Below, in pieces: positions 1-7,500 of a DNA stretch of 7,500 bases. The stretch lies in contig NZ_AHMT02000001.1 of the NCBI RefSeq assembly GCF_000243815.2, positions 35,001-42,500 on the forward strand. The letters are read 5' to 3'. The DNA comes from Leptospira alexanderi serovar Manhao 3 str. L 60 (GTDB lineage: Bacteria; Spirochaetota; Leptospiria; Leptospirales; Leptospiraceae). Each line of letters starts with the position of its first letter. Positions within the stretch are counted from its first letter, which is position 1. A program made the translations under genes and the position numbers. Below the pieces are notes generated by a model, which saw only the letters and a list, made by a program, of their open reading frames with translations, searched no databases and was not told the origin of the DNA.

Positions 1-241
<241 letters not shown>

Positions 242-342
242 AATATAACTATAGCTCATCCAAAAGTTCTTTACTTGCGCCGAATACGTTAAACGGCATT
301 ATGTAAGTATTTTGAGTAGATTTTAAAAAACTTCTTTCAGGC

Positions 343-2053
<1,711 letters not shown>

Positions 2054-2084
2054 GGGTTTTCGGTCGAATTTACGGGTTGAAAAA

Positions 2085-3611
<1,527 letters not shown>

Positions 3612-3823
3612 GTTTCTGCTCGGAGCAAATTTCGAACTTCGCACCAGCGCTAAAAGACAACATACGAAACTTATAAAATGAGTTATAAATTTAAGAATAC
3701 TCATTCTATCGAATCATTTAAGTTGAAGTATTACATAATCCGATGGTTATTTTTGGATTAAGAATTCTGTTTCAAAACCTTAAAAGCAACCGGTCAATAA
3801 TCATTCAGTAATTCGTAATAAAA

Positions 3824-3842
3824 GTGTGGGGAGTTCTCACAG
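3824..3842. repeat. Quasi-palindromic repeat unit, copy 1
   Basis: GTGTGGGGAGTTCTCACAG can fold on itself: TGTGGG (3825-3830) pairs with CTCACA (3836-3841) with one G-T pair and a 5-base loop. It is also an imperfect inverted match to the unit at 3906-3924 (reverse complement CTGTGAGAACTCCCCACAC against CTGTGAGAGTTTCCACATC, first eight bases identical). A CCTCTTAGG motif follows at 3850-3858, echoing the TCCTAAA...TTTAGGA hairpin after copy 2. I recall similar GTGGGAGTTCCCAC-type motifs scattered in leptospiral spacers, which is unverified here. Confidence 0.5.
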
Positions 3843-3905
3843 ATTACATCCTCTTAGGTAGTTTATGATGTGCTTTTCAAACAGTCTTTTTCGTTATTAC
3901 AATTC

Positions 3906-3938
3906 CTGTGAGAGTTTCCACATCCTAAAGTTTTAGGA
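3906..3938. repeat. Quasi-palindromic repeat unit, copy 2, with adjacent hairpin
   Basis: CTGTGAGAGTTTCCACA (3906-3922) is the second copy of the unit at 3824-3842. It runs straight into TCCTAAAGTTTTAGGA (3923-3938), a near-perfect hairpin with seven pairs around a two-base centre. On the minus strand this hairpin lies about 45 bases after the kinase stop codon and could act as a 3'-end structure, but no T-run follows it in that direction, so I do not call it a terminator. The two copies could also pair with each other to make a larger stem of about 100 bases overall. Confidence 0.5.
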
Positions 3939-3983
3939 CAAGTTCCATAAACAAAAGTTCCATTTTGCAAACCGGAAAATTTT

Positions 3984-6158
<2,175 letters not shown>

Positions 6159-6189
6159 AATGATTAATCCAAATTAAATTTGTTTTAAA
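6159..6189. promoter_or_regulatory. Divergent start region between kinase gene and pabB-pabC
   Basis: A 31-bp, almost wholly A/T spacer separates the kinase TTG and the pabB ATG. GGA at 6168-6170 (minus strand) is the likely ribosome-binding element for the kinase. No Shine-Dalgarno is visible before the pabB ATG (AAATTTGTTTTAAA). Promoters must extend into the opposing coding regions. I cannot assign -35/-10 boxes with confidence. Confidence 0.3.

Positions 6190-7500
<1,311 letters not shown>

Larger units (their letters stand above)
3612..3983. other. Intergenic spacer between convergent genes, no credible gene
   Basis: About 370 bp lie between the stop codons of the CGS-like gene and the kinase gene. 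The left half (3628-3820) is A+T-rich and shows nothing I can name. The right half (3824-3963) holds a cluster of short palindromic and direct repeats, listed separately. The 9-bp word AAGTTCCAT also occurs twice in direct orientation at 3940-3948 and 3955-3963. No classical terminator with a T-tract is seen for either gene. Confidence 0.6.

Noticed and set aside
279..297. GCCG...CGGC inverted repeat in the 101-bp spacer before the lipoprotein gene
   Set aside because: Only four pairs with an 11-base loop; too weak to call an operator or terminator.
3678..3761. 27-codon plus-strand frame in the intergenic spacer (starts MSYKFKNTHS)
   Set aside because: No ribosome-binding site, no recognisable features, and such a length is expected by chance in A+T-rich DNA.

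Overview
The window is typical chromosomal DNA of a spirochaete, most likely Leptospira. The evidence is the A+T-rich, purine-heavy coding style, the degenerate spirochaetal-type lipobox, the protein signatures, and small quasi-palindromic repeats of the kind I associate with leptospiral spacers. The assignment rests on recognition, not a database search. I see no rRNA, tRNA, CRISPR array, transposase or phage gene, and no clear undescribed multi-gene system.

Layout. Positions 1-241 (minus) hold the 5' part of a gene for a probable lipoprotein, cut by the window edge. Positions 343-948 (minus) encode a 201-residue protein resembling the EcsC family. A 40-bp divergent spacer separates it from a plus-strand pair: prfA (989-2053, peptide chain release factor 1) and, 31 bp later, a PLP-dependent transsulfuration-family enzyme (2085-3611) that looks like the long fungal-type cystathionine gamma-synthase. 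A gene-free spacer of about 370 bp (3612-3983) contains related hairpin-forming repeats. It separates this pair from a convergent minus-strand gene (3984-6158) for a 724-residue MASE1-PAS-HisKA_2 sensor histidine kinase. Only 31 bp separate the kinase start from a divergent plus-strand gene (6190 to past 7500) for aminodeoxychorismate synthase component I (PabB). That gene runs into the start of a PabC-like lyase domain, so it is a PabB-PabC fusion cut off by the window end.

How the genes relate. The set is mostly housekeeping: translation termination, probable sulfur amino acid metabolism and p-aminobenzoate synthesis for folate. The kinase has no response regulator beside it and is an orphan within this window. 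The two divergent spacers (949-988 and 6159-6189) are so short that opposing promoters must overlap each other or the neighbouring genes. The points most worth a second look are the fungal-like cystathionine gamma-synthase with its altered active-site motif, the repeat cluster at 3824-3963, the kinase architecture, and homopolymer tracts inside two genes.
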